From contig JACCSV010000225.1 of NCBI GenBank assembly GCA_013812805.1, forward strand, positions 1 to 35,159: 35,159 bases of DNA. Reading direction: 5' to 3'. Numbering within the stretch: the first letter of the stretch is position 1; each line of letters begins with the position of its first letter. A program made the position numbers and the translations under genes. This DNA is from Sphingomonas sp. GTDB taxonomy: Bacteria > Pseudomonadota > Alphaproteobacteria > Sphingomonadales > Sphingomonadaceae. The notes beneath the pieces were generated by a model. The model had not been told where the DNA came from. It saw only the letters and a list, made by a program, of their open reading frames with translations, and made no database searches. Shown here in pieces: positions 1 to 7,567 of the stretch.

Positions 1-172
1 AGGCTACACCGTCCGTGGAGTGCAGAAACTGCTCGGGGTGAAAGCTGGCGTCGCGGGCGCGGAGCAAGCGCCAGAAAGCGTTCGACAGCCGGCGCTCGCC
101 CAGCCCGCCGGGGTGAATGTCGAGCGACTGCTCGAGATCCGCGATCGGCTGGCCTCGGCGCTGGACCTTTAA
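1..172 (+). CDS. MerR-family transcriptional regulator, C-terminal part (truncated by window edge)
   Basis: An open frame enters from the left edge (first full codon at position 2) and ends with TAA at 170-172, giving 56 residues. It begins GYTVRGVQKLLGV, which resembles the second half of a MerR winged-helix DNA-binding domain (the usual wording is G-x-T-x-x-G-x-x-x-L). An Ala/Pro/Gln-rich stretch follows, then a short helix VERLLEIRDRLASALDL. This fits the MerR-type regulator commonly found beside ihfA in alphaproteobacteria, but the recognition helix and N-terminus lie outside the window. The stop is only 3 nt from the stop of the convergent phosphatase gene. Family assignment is from wording alone; its target is unknown. 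Confidence 0.6.
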   Translation, partial: GYTVRGVQKLLGVKAGVAGAEQAPESVRQPALAQPAGVNVERLLEIRDRLASALDL

Positions 173-175
173 CGC

Positions 176-688
176 TCAGCCCAGTTCGCGCGGGCGAAGG
201 AATCGCAGAAGGTCGCCACCGGCCGCCGCCTGCGGCCAGGCCGGGGCGCGCAGGCCGATTTCGACGAGTGAGCCGGTCGGCAGGTTAGGCGTCAGCGCTT
301 CTAATAACGCCGAGCCACTGCCCCTGGTAAGCTGCATCGCCAGCTCGTGCAGGCCCGGATTGTGGCCGACGAGCAGCAGCCGTTCGGCCTGCACGGGTAT
401 TGCGGCGATGATATCGAGCAAATCCTTAGACGACGCTGCATAGAGCTTCGGCTCGGAGCGCGAATCGAAGTCGACCGCCCAGCCCTCGCGGATCCCGGCC
501 AACGTCTCGGCCGCGCGTCGTGCCGGGCTGACCAGCACTAGGTCGTAGGCGAGCCCGAGCTTGCCAAACTCCTCGCCCATCCGCTTCGCGGCCGCTCGCC
601 CGCGCGCGTTGAGCGGGCGGTCAAAGTCGCCAAGCGCCGGATCGTCCCAGCTCGACTTGGCGTGACGCAGCAGGCCCAGCCGCTTCAC
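176..688 (-). CDS. SixA-like phosphohistidine phosphatase (histidine phosphatase superfamily)
   Basis: A 170-residue protein starting KRLGLLRHAKSSW. The RHA motif (catalytic His9) and the later LLLVGHNPGL segment are the two conserved histidine blocks of the SixA branch of the histidine phosphatase (phosphoglycerate mutase-like) superfamily. Members remove phosphate from phosphohistidine, for example on Hpt domains, or from small phosphoesters. The start is a GTG at 688: the first nucleotides overlap the helicase stop as GTGA, so the two genes are translationally coupled, and the conserved domain begins immediately after it. The open frame extends further upstream but that part is antisense to nothing recognisable and lies inside the helicase gene. 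Cytoplasmic; the physiological substrate cannot be read from sequence. Confidence 0.85.
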   Translation of the reverse strand: MKRLGLLRHAKSSWDDPALGDFDRPLNARGRAAAKRMGEEFGKLGLAYDLVLVSPARRAAETLAGIREGWAVDFDSRSEPKLYAASSKDLLDIIAAIPVQAERLLLVGHNPGLHELAMQLTRGSGSALLEALTPNLPTGSLVEIGLRAPAWPQAAAGGDLLRFLRPRELG

Positions 689-3387
689 GGGATCACCATC
701 GCCGCAGGCCGATCCACCGGGCGCGACAGTCGCGACTGCACCCGCGCAATCGCCTCGTCGAGCGGCACCCGGCCGACCTCGACGCCGGGTGGAAAGGCGC
801 GAAGCAGGCGCGACGGCATCGCCGCCGACAGGATCACGAACACCCCGCGATCGTCGGCGCGCCGGATCAGCCGGCCGAACCCCTGCGCCAGCCGAGCGCG
901 GACGACGCGGTCGTCGTAAGCGCTGCCGCCCCCGGCCATCCGCCGCGCCGCGTGAAGCACCGTCGGCCGCGGCCACGGCACCCGCTCCATCACCACCAGG
1001 CGAAGCGACTCGCCGGGCACGTCGACGCCATCGCGAAGCGCGTCGGTGCCAAGCAGCGAGGCGCGCGCGTCATCCCTGAAAATGTCGACCAGGGTGCCGG
1101 GGTCGATCGGATCGACATGCTGGGCGAGCAGCGGCAGCCCGGCACGCGCCAGCCGATCGGCGATCCGCGCGTGCACCGCTTTGAGCCGCTGGATCGCGGT
1201 GAACAGGCCAAGCGTCCCGCCACCGGCCGCTTCGATCAGCCGCGCATAGGCACCGGCAAGCGCCGGCAGGTCCCCCTGGCGGATGTCGGTGACGATCAGG
1301 ACTTCCGAGTCGCTGGCATAATCGAACGGGCTTTCGGCTTCGAACCGGTCGACCGGGGCGTCGAGGTGGCAAGCACCGGTGCGCTGCTCAGCAGCGTCCC
1401 AGCCGTCGCCGCCGCGAAGCGTTGCCGAGGTCACCAGCAAACCCTGCGCTGGCTCGAGGACCGCGGCGGCGAGCGGACGCGTCGGATCGAGCCAGCGGCG
1501 GTTGACCGCGACATCATACTCGCGCCCGTCGACCCGCTCGACCGCCAGCCAGTCGACGAAATCCGGGTCTGCCTGGCCCCCGACCCGGGCCAGCAAGCCG
1601 ATCCAGGCAAGCAGAGTCTCGCGCCTCCAGCCGAGGCCGTTGATCGCCCCCTCGACCCGCGCCCGGGCCTGCGTGTCGAGCCAGTCGGGAGCGTCGGCAA
1701 GCACCGCCTCAAGCCGCCGCGACAGCGCCGCAAGCGGCTTCTGCAATGCCTCCAGCGCCTCCATCGCCGCAGCGGCATTGGCGACCAGCGGCCCGTCCGG
1801 TTCGGCAAGCTCGGTTTCAATTCCATAGCCGGCGTCCTGCGCCCTGGCGCGCGCGTAAACCGTCCCGCGCACCTCCGCGAGCAGCGCTTCGAACGGCCCG
1901 AACGGAGCCCCTTCGGCAACACGCGCGAGCCAGCCGTCCGACGGCAATGCCCGCGCCGCTTCGAGCGCCGCGTCCAGCGCCGTAGCGCCTTCGTCGTCGT
2001 AAGAAGCAACGTCCATCAGCCGTGCCGCGAGCCCGCGCCGCCGGCCGCGCGACTTGCCTTCCGGCCCGACGATCCAGCGCCGCATTTCGATCGCTTCCTG
2101 ACCGCCGAAGCAGATGGCGAAGGTTGAATCGGCGGCGTCGAACAGGTGATGACCCTCGTCGAACACGATCCGCTGCGGCGCCGCTTCGCGGGCTCTGGCG
2201 GCATTGATCATCACCAGCGCATGATTGGCGATGACGATGTCGGCCTCGCGCCCTGCCCGCTCAGCACGCTCGATGAAGCAGCGGCGGTAGTGGGGGCAAC
2301 CGGCGAACACGCATTCGCCGCGGCGGTCGGTAAGTGCGGCCGAGCCGGCGCGGCGGAACAGGCTTGCCAGCCAGCCGGGCAGATCGCCGCCAACCATGTC
2401 CCCGTCGCGGCTGTAAGCGGCCCAGCGGCCAACCAGCTGGGCAAGGATCGCGGCGCGGCCGGCGAAACCGCCCTGCAGCGCATCTTCGAGGTTGAGCAGG
2501 CACAGGTAATTCTCTCGCCCCTTGCGAATGACGATCCGGCGGGTGCGCTCGGCCGGGTCGGGAATTAGCCGCGGCCCTTCCGCGTCGAGCTGGCGCTGCA
2601 GCGCTTTGGTGAAGGTCGACACCCACACCGTTCCGCCCGATCTTTCCGCCCACAGCGAGGCGGGAGCGAGATAGGCCAGCGTCTTGCCGATGCCGGTTCC
2701 GGCCTCGGCCAGCAGCATGTTCGGAGAATGCTGCGACCGCCGCGGGGCGAACACGTCGCTGACCGCGCTCGCCATCGCCCGCTGGCCCTCGCGCGCCTCG
2801 GACGCCGAGCCAACCAAAGTCCGAAGCCTGGCCTCGGCCTCGGCGGGATCGACCCGGATCAGCTTCGCTGCCGGACGCTCGGGCGCCTCTTCCCACGCCT
2901 TCAGCCGCGAAAACAGCATCCGCTCGCCGCCTTCCGGCGCCTGCAGCCGCCGGCCGACCAGAGGCGCCCACGACCAGCCGAGACGGGCAAGGCTGGCATT
3001 TGCGGTCCACGCGCCCTCGCGCTGGGTCCAATCGTGGTCAGCGAGCCGGTCGAGCAGTCGTGCGCCAAGCTGCTGCAGAACGCCCGCGGCCTCTGCGTCG
3101 CTGGCCGGCGGATCAATGCCCAAAGTGCGGCTAAGGCCCGCCGGAGTGGGCACCGCGAAGCAGGCCGGGTGGATGAAGGCGAACAACTCCAGCAAGTCGA
3201 GCCCCGACAATTCGCCGTAGCCGAGCCTTTGCCCGACCAGCGGCGCGTTGAGGACGATGTGCGGCGTTTCGGCGGCGCGGGCGATCGCCTCGCCGCGCCC
3301 CGCTTCGCGCACTTCACCCGACGGGCTGGCGATCCAGATACCCGCGTGGGTTGCGTGCAAGGCTGGAAGAGGCAAAGGAGCGGCCAC
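685..3387 (-). CDS. ATP-dependent DNA helicase, DinG/YoaA (XPD-like, Fe-S) family
   Basis: A superfamily 2 helicase of about 900 residues. Walker A is AGTGIGKT (about 229-236) and the Walker B box is DEGH (about 410-413). Cysteines at about 296, 359, 364 and 370 sit between them, where XPD/DinG enzymes hold a 4Fe-4S cluster. Late motifs include LLGTDALRDGVDVPG and GFGRLIRRADDRG (motif VI arginines). The family unwinds DNA 5' to 3' and acts on recombination or replication intermediates. The first ~200 residues are family-variable. I prefer a GTG start at 3387, because the 19 residues further upstream (to 3444) look unlike a helicase N-terminus and reach into the lysK start; neither start has a strong ribosome-binding site. 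Followed by sixA with a 4-nt overlap. Confidence 0.88.
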   Translation of the reverse strand: MAAPLPLPALHATHAGIWIASPSGEVREAGRGEAIARAAETPHIVLNAPLVGQRLGYGELSGLDLLELFAFIHPACFAVPTPAGLSRTLGIDPPASDAEAAGVLQQLGARLLDRLADHDWTQREGAWTANASLARLGWSWAPLVGRRLQAPEGGERMLFSRLKAWEEAPERPAAKLIRVDPAEAEARLRTLVGSASEAREGQRAMASAVSDVFAPRRSQHSPNMLLAEAGTGIGKTLAYLAPASLWAERSGGTVWVSTFTKALQRQLDAEGPRLIPDPAERTRRIVIRKGRENYLCLLNLEDALQGGFAGRAAILAQLVGRWAAYSRDGDMVGGDLPGWLASLFRRAGSAALTDRRGECVFAGCPHYRRCFIERAERAGREADIVIANHALVMINAARAREAAPQRIVFDEGHHLFDAADSTFAICFGGQEAIEMRRWIVGPEGKSRGRRRGLAARLMDVASYDDEGATALDAALEAARALPSDGWLARVAEGAPFGPFEALLAEVRGTVYARARAQDAGYGIETELAEPDGPLVANAAAAMEALEALQKPLAALSRRLEAVLADAPDWLDTQARARVEGAINGLGWRRETLLAWIGLLARVGGQADPDFVDWLAVERVDGREYDVAVNRRWLDPTRPLAAAVLEPAQGLLVTSATLRGGDGWDAAEQRTGACHLDAPVDRFEAESPFDYASDSEVLIVTDIRQGDLPALAGAYARLIEAAGGGTLGLFTAIQRLKAVHARIADRLARAGLPLLAQHVDPIDPGTLVDIFRDDARASLLGTDALRDGVDVPGESLRLVVMERVPWPRPTVLHAARRMAGGGSAYDDRVVRARLAQGFGRLIRRADDRGVFVILSAAMPSRLLRAFPPGVEVGRVPLDEAIARVQSRLSRPVDRPAAMVIP

Positions 3388-3442
3388 TTTTCGACAATGC
3401 TGCCAAGAGAACAGAAGAGCAACAGATTTGGACGCTGAAAGC

Positions 3443-5005
3443 ATGCGTGTCGCCGCGATGCAGTCGAAAGCCTGGCCGTACGAGGAAGCGCGAAAGCTCC
3501 TGAAGCGCTATCCCGACGGCAAGCCGGGCGGCGAGGCGGTTCTGTTTGAGACGGGTTACGGTCCATCGGGCCTCCCGCACATCGGCACCTTCAATGAAGT
3601 GCTGCGCACCACTTTTGTTCGCCGAGCCTATGAAGAACTGACCGGCCAGCCGACGCGGCTGATCGCGTTCAGCGACGACATGGACGGGCTTCGCAAGGTC
3701 CCGGACAATGTCCCCAACCCCGAGCTCCTGCAGCCGCACCTCGGCATGCCGCTGTCACAAGTCCCGGACCCGTTCGGAACCCACGAAAGCTTTGCTCATC
3801 ACAACAATGCGCGGCTTCGAACCTTTCTAGACAGATTCGGCTTCGACTATGAATTTCTGTCGGCGACCGAATGCTATCGCTCCGGCCGCTTCGACGACGT
3901 CGTCCGCCAAGTGCTGCGCAACTGGGACGCGGTCATGGGCGTGATGCTCCCGACGCTGCGGGAGGAGCGGCGCAAGACCTATTCGCCACTGCTCCCCGTG
4001 TCTCCCACTAGCGGCATCGTCCTGCAGGTGGCGGTCGAGGTCATCGACGCCGAGGCCGGGATCATTGCCTTCGAGAACGAGGGCCAGCGCGTCGAGCAGT
4101 CGGCGCTCGGCGGCCGCGCCAAGCTTCAGTGGAAGGTCGACTGGGCGGCCCGCTGGGTTGCGCTCGGCGTCGATTATGAGATGGCCGGCAAGGATCTGAT
4201 CGACAGCGTCACCCAATCGGGGAAGATCGCGCGCGTGCTGGGCGGCCGCCCGCCCGAAGGCTTCAACTATGAGATGTTCCTCGACGAAAAGGGCGAGAAG
4301 ATCTCCAAGTCCAAGGGCAATGGCCTAAGCCTCGACGAGTGGCTGCGCTACGGCAGCGAGGAAAGCCTCGCCTTCTTCATCTACCGCGAGCCGCGCAAGG
4401 CCAAGAGCCTGCACATCGGCGTGATCCCGCGCGCGGTCGACGAATATTGGCAGTTCCGCGGCAATTATGCCGGCCAGCCGATCGAGCAAAAGCTTGGCAA
4501 CCCCGTCCACCACATTCACTCTGGGAAGGTGCCGGAGGCGGCGCTGCCGTTGACCTACGGGCTGCTACTCAACCTGGTTAGCCTGCCAGGCGTCGGCGAC
4601 AAGGAGACGGCGTGGAAATTCGTCCAGCGCTATGCGCCGGGCAGCTCAGCCGAAGCCAACCCGGAACTCGACGAGCTGATCGGTCTCGCGGTCAATTACG
4701 CGCGCGATTTTGTCGCTCCCAACCTTACGCGCCGTTCGCCGACGCCTGAGGAAGCCGAAGCCCTGCGCGACCTCGACGGCGAGCTGGCGAAACTGGGCGG
4801 CGACGCTGATGCCGACACGATCCAGAACATCGTCTTCGAAGTCGGCAAGCGCCACCCGTTCGAATCGCTCCGCCACTGGTTCCAGGCGCTTTACGAGACC
4901 CTTCTCGGCTCCAGCCAGGGGCCGCGCATGGGCAGCTTCATCGCCCTTTACGGTGTCGAAAACACCCGCCGCCTGATCGCCGAAGCGCTGGCGGCTGCCG
5001 CGTAG
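3443..5005 (+). CDS. lysK: Class I lysyl-tRNA synthetase
   Basis: 520 residues. It charges tRNA-Lys with lysine using the Rossmann-type class I fold. The HIGH-equivalent reads GLPHIGT (His46-Gly48) and the KMSKS-equivalent reads KISKS (286-290), with a helical anticodon-binding C-terminal region after it. Length and wording match class I LysRS, the archaeal-type enzyme that many alphaproteobacteria use instead of the usual class II LysS. The start is ATG at 3443; a second in-frame ATG lies at 3458 and neither has a clear Shine-Dalgarno. Divergent from the helicase gene with about 55 bp between starts, so the promoters must share or overlap this short spacer. Its TAG stop abuts the stop of the convergent peptidase gene (TAGCTA). 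Confidence 0.93.
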   Translation: MRVAAMQSKAWPYEEARKLLKRYPDGKPGGEAVLFETGYGPSGLPHIGTFNEVLRTTFVRRAYEELTGQPTRLIAFSDDMDGLRKVPDNVPNPELLQPHLGMPLSQVPDPFGTHESFAHHNNARLRTFLDRFGFDYEFLSATECYRSGRFDDVVRQVLRNWDAVMGVMLPTLREERRKTYSPLLPVSPTSGIVLQVAVEVIDAEAGIIAFENEGQRVEQSALGGRAKLQWKVDWAARWVALGVDYEMAGKDLIDSVTQSGKIARVLGGRPPEGFNYEMFLDEKGEKISKSKGNGLSLDEWLRYGSEESLAFFIYREPRKAKSLHIGVIPRAVDEYWQFRGNYAGQPIEQKLGNPVHHIHSGKVPEAALPLTYGLLLNLVSLPGVGDKETAWKFVQRYAPGSSAEANPELDELIGLAVNYARDFVAPNLTRRSPTPEEAEALRDLDGELAKLGGDADADTIQNIVFEVGKRHPFESLRHWFQALYETLLGSSQGPRMGSFIALYGVENTRRLIAEALAAAA

Positions 5006-6088
5006 CTATTTCAACGAAGCCAGCGCGAGGTCCGCGGAGACGCTCACCCCCGCAAGCTTCAACGCCTCGTCGAGCGCCTTGTCCGCGGCCACTGCCACGT
5101 CCGGCCTTACACCGACGCCTTCCCAGCTTTGGCCGGTATCCGGGTCGAACGTGCGGCCGACCGGGATGAAGGCTTCGTAACCCTCGCCGAGCGGCACACC
5201 GCCGCCGAAATGGGCCCCGCCGCCGGTGGCTTCGCCGACCAAGGTCGCGCGCTTCGTACGCTTCAGCGAAAGCGACAGATGTTCGGCTGCTGAAAATGTA
5301 TTCTTCGATGTCAGCAGGTACACCTTTGCGTCTCGCAGACGACCCTGGTTCGGGGCCGGAGTGACGAAATGCTCGCGCCGGATGATGGTGGCGGGCCCGC
5401 TGGCTTTGCGGAGTGTCGGGTCGTCCCCGAACGGATTTCCGCGGGTCTCCTCCACGGCCTGACGGATATCCATCACCACAAGCGTCGTAGGCTTGGCGAA
5501 AATCTCGCTGAAGATCAGATTCATCTCGTCCAGACCGCCGCCGCCATTGCCACGCGCGTCGATGATCAGGGTGTTGGCATCGCGATGCGCCGCCAGGAAC
5601 TTGCGGACGTCGGCGATGGTGGTGTCGTTGCCGGGAAAGCCGCGGGTTTCGATGTACGCAACACCGGCCGCGAGCCATCCGGTCTTGCCGATGGCGCTCT
5701 TTGACGCCGGCCCACCGTGGTGCCCGGCCTTCTGACGCGCAGCCCGCTGTCCGGCCGATAAGGGGCGCAGCCGCAAGTGCCCGTCCTTATGCACCGCCCG
5801 CAGGTCGGCGGTGACCGTCGTGGCAAAAGCGTTTGCACTCGGAAAACTGGCATATTCGCCAGCCGCAAGTTTGGCACGGAGCATTTCGGCATAAGCCGTT
5901 CCTTTGTCCGGGAACACGAAACTCTCTTGCAAGGCGGTTGCCAATTCGGTGACCGCTTTCTCCGCGTCAGCCTTAACGAAGGCGATGTTCGCTTCTACCG
6001 CACCCGGCTCCGTCGCCGCCAGAGCGGCATTGGCAACGAGGGATGCCGAAGCGCAGAACGCCGCCAGGGCCAGAATTAGAGCACGCAT
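5006..6088 (-). CDS. Secreted S41-family (C-terminal processing/tricorn-type) serine peptidase
   Basis: 360 residues with a signal peptide (MRALILALAAFCASASLVANAALA). An N-terminal helical domain (about 40-105, ending KDGHLRL) precedes the S41 core with YIETRGFPGN, IIDARGNGGGG and SKNTFSAAEHL; Ser266 is the expected nucleophile and GEATGGG follows. No PDZ domain is apparent, so it resembles the IRBP/tricorn-core-like branch rather than CtpA. It probably works in the periplasm or outside the cell; substrates are unknown. The start at 6088 is preceded by GGAG with 7 nt spacing and gives a proper signal peptide, so the longer open frame upstream to 6151 is rejected. Divergent from an Lrp-type regulator, which may control it. 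Confidence 0.88.
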   Translation of the reverse strand: MRALILALAAFCASASLVANAALAATEPGAVEANIAFVKADAEKAVTELATALQESFVFPDKGTAYAEMLRAKLAAGEYASFPSANAFATTVTADLRAVHKDGHLRLRPLSAGQRAARQKAGHHGGPASKSAIGKTGWLAAGVAYIETRGFPGNDTTIADVRKFLAAHRDANTLIIDARGNGGGGLDEMNLIFSEIFAKPTTLVVMDIRQAVEETRGNPFGDDPTLRKASGPATIIRREHFVTPAPNQGRLRDAKVYLLTSKNTFSAAEHLSLSLKRTKRATLVGEATGGGAHFGGGVPLGEGYEAFIPVGRTFDPDTGQSWEGVGVRPDVAVAADKALDEALKLAGVSVSADLALASLK

Positions 6089-6102
6089 CGTTTCACTCCG
6101 CC

Positions 6103-6120
6103 GTGTTACAATGGCAACAC
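6103..6120. promoter_or_regulatory. Inverted repeat GTGTT-N8-AACAC in the S41 peptidase/Lrp divergent spacer
   Basis: Perfect 5-bp arms (6103-6107 and 6116-6120) separated by 8 bp, lying 15-32 bp upstream of the peptidase start. It is placed where an operator would overlap the peptidase promoter. Function is inferred from position only, and 5-bp arms can occur by chance. Confidence 0.3.
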
Positions 6121-6165
6121 AGTAGCGCAATCGGCCGGCTTGTGCGTGCAATTTTCGTGCTCCGC

Positions 6166-6182
6166 GTGCCAGAATTTGGCAC
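6166..6182. promoter_or_regulatory. 17-bp palindrome GTGCCA-GAATT-TGGCAC, candidate Lrp/AsnC-type operator
   Basis: Perfect 6-bp arms flank an A/T-rich 5-bp centre, ending 9 bp before the regulator's GTG start. The general form (short dyad around an A/T-rich centre) is like known Lrp/AsnC-family sites, and these regulators are usually autoregulated. The site also lies in the spacer shared with the S41 peptidase gene. The dyad is seen; the binding role is inferred. Confidence 0.45.
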
Positions 6183-6191
6183 AGCTAGGCT

Positions 6192-6671
6192 GTGCTCGAC
6201 CGTTTTGACCTCGCTCTTCTGAACATCGTCCAGCGCGACGACTCGCTAACCGCCGAAGTGCTGGCGCGCGATGTGCCGCTTTCCCCGTCCGCCATCGCCC
6301 GCCGATTGCGAGCGCTTCGAGCCAACGGTTGGATTAGCCGCACCGTCGCGTTGCTGTCGCAGCGGCTGACGGGACGGCGCTTGCGCGCGGTCGTCCTGGT
6401 CCAGCTGAGCGAACACGCCAACCAGGCGGGCAAGCGAGCGCTCCTCAATCGAATCGACGCCTCTCGACACGTGCAATTCTGCTACGAGCTTGCTGGCGCG
6501 AACGATCTGCTGCTGCTGTTCGACTGCGCCGACATGGCCGAATTCAACGACGTTGCGGAAGCCGTGCTCGTCGCCGACCCGACGGTCCGCCGCTATGAGA
6601 CCAGCTTCGTCAAGCGCGAACTGAAGTTCGAGCCGTTCGTCGAGCTGACCACGTCGGATGCCGAAAACTAG
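6192..6671 (+). CDS. Lrp/AsnC-family transcriptional regulator
   Basis: 159 residues. The N-terminal winged helix-turn-helix (about 3-60: LDRFDLALLNIVQRDDSLTAEVLARDVPLSPSAIARRLRAL in successive pieces) is followed by the RAM ligand-binding/oligomerisation domain (about 65-150, with FCYELAGANDLLLLFDCADMAEF and YETSFVKRELKF). Such proteins sense amino acids or related small molecules and form octamers. It starts with GTG at 6192, directly after a palindrome that may be its own operator, and no clear Shine-Dalgarno is seen. It is divergent from the S41 peptidase, the most likely target alongside itself. The ligand cannot be inferred. Confidence 0.9.
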   Translation: MLDRFDLALLNIVQRDDSLTAEVLARDVPLSPSAIARRLRALRANGWISRTVALLSQRLTGRRLRAVVLVQLSEHANQAGKRALLNRIDASRHVQFCYELAGANDLLLLFDCADMAEFNDVAEAVLVADPTVRRYETSFVKRELKFEPFVELTTSDAEN

Positions 6672-6693
6672 GCAGGCAGCATAAGGCTGCTTT

Positions 6694-7482
6694 CTACCAG
6701 GAGAAGTTGTGGACCACGTCGACCACCTGCCCACTGTAGGTGTCGACGAGAAGCGCGTCGTCCCAATAGCGCACCCATTTGTACGGGTACGGCGCGTAGG
6801 GCAGCCGGTACATCGACGGGTCGCGCAGCCAGTAGGAGCTGTCGTAATAGCTCGGCCACAAGCGCCAACCCCTATTATAGCGCCGATAGCTCCAGCCGAA
6901 GGGGTCATAGTAAAAGCCGAGTCGGAACAAGGATCCGAAGCGGCGGCGGTGATCGCGCCAATTGTAGCGGCGGTCGTTGTGCCAGCTCGATCCCCAGTGC
7001 GGTTCGCTGGCGCGGCGGGCGGAGGTCCGTGGCGACGGCGCCGGACGGTCGGGGCGGGCATTGGCCGGCGGCGTGACGCGGCGGCGCTCGACGCGATCGC
7101 CCAACTGCTCGGCAAGCGCCCCGCGTTGCCGGTCGCGTTGCTCGCGGCGCCAGTTGGCGACGCTGTCGCCAGCATCGTCGCGCCGCTGCCCCAGCCTCGG
7201 CCGCGGCCGGTCGACCGTCGTCGAGGCACGACCGTATGCGATCGTGCGGTCGACTACCGGGCGGCTGGGCCGCTCCGCTTCGATAGGGGCGCGTGACGGG
7301 TCGCGGGCGAGCATCCGTCGCTCGGCAGCTTGCCGGCGCCGGTCGCCGCGCGCCTCGCCCCGCTCCGTTTTCTCCGCACGCGCCTGCTCGCGCGCTTCGC
7401 GTCGTTGCTCGTCGGTGGACTGCGCACGCGCCTGCACCGCGGCGATAGCGGCAACAAGAAATGCGAGAACGAACCTGCGCAT
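6694..7482 (-). CDS. RcnB-family periplasmic protein with long Arg-rich low-complexity region
   Basis: 262 residues. A signal peptide (MRRFVLAFLVAAIAAVQARA) is followed by about 140 residues extremely rich in Arg, Ala, Glu and Pro, then a Tyr/Trp/Arg-rich part (SYRRYNRGWRLWPSYYDSS) and a C-terminal RcnB-like domain (about 230-262) ending WVRYWDDALLVDTYSGQVVDVV. RcnB in Escherichia coli helps nickel/cobalt homeostasis in the periplasm; sphingomonad paralogues mostly have unknown roles. Start ATG 7482 has GGAGG at 6 nt spacing. It lies 85 nt downstream of the L,D-transpeptidase in the same direction and could be co-transcribed. Its stop is 22 nt from the convergent Lrp-type stop. Confidence 0.75.
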   Translation of the reverse strand: MRRFVLAFLVAAIAAVQARAQSTDEQRREAREQARAEKTERGEARGDRRRQAAERRMLARDPSRAPIEAERPSRPVVDRTIAYGRASTTVDRPRPRLGQRRDDAGDSVANWRREQRDRQRGALAEQLGDRVERRRVTPPANARPDRPAPSPRTSARRASEPHWGSSWHNDRRYNWRDHRRRFGSLFRLGFYYDPFGWSYRRYNRGWRLWPSYYDSSYWLRDPSMYRLPYAPYPYKWVRYWDDALLVDTYSGQVVDVVHNFSW

Positions 7483-7567
7483 GCGGCACCTCCCATCGGA
7501 AATGCCGATTTATGCGCCTGCCGGATGAGCCGCCGATTAACCGTTACGGATGCGTTCGAATCAGCTT

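Noticed and set aside
952..2127. Plus-strand frame of about 390 codons opposite the helicase gene
   Set aside because: No domain is recognisable and the composition is Arg/Pro-rich. The opposite strand has a complete Fe-S helicase.
3248..3442. Upstream extension of lysK
   Set aside because: It would add 65 residues unlike LysRS and would overlap the helicase N-terminus. Domain wording begins near the ATG at 3443.
7495..7509. ATCGG-N5-CCGAT dyad upstream of the RcnB-like gene
   Set aside because: Five-bp arms in a GC-rich spacer are expected by chance and no other support is seen.
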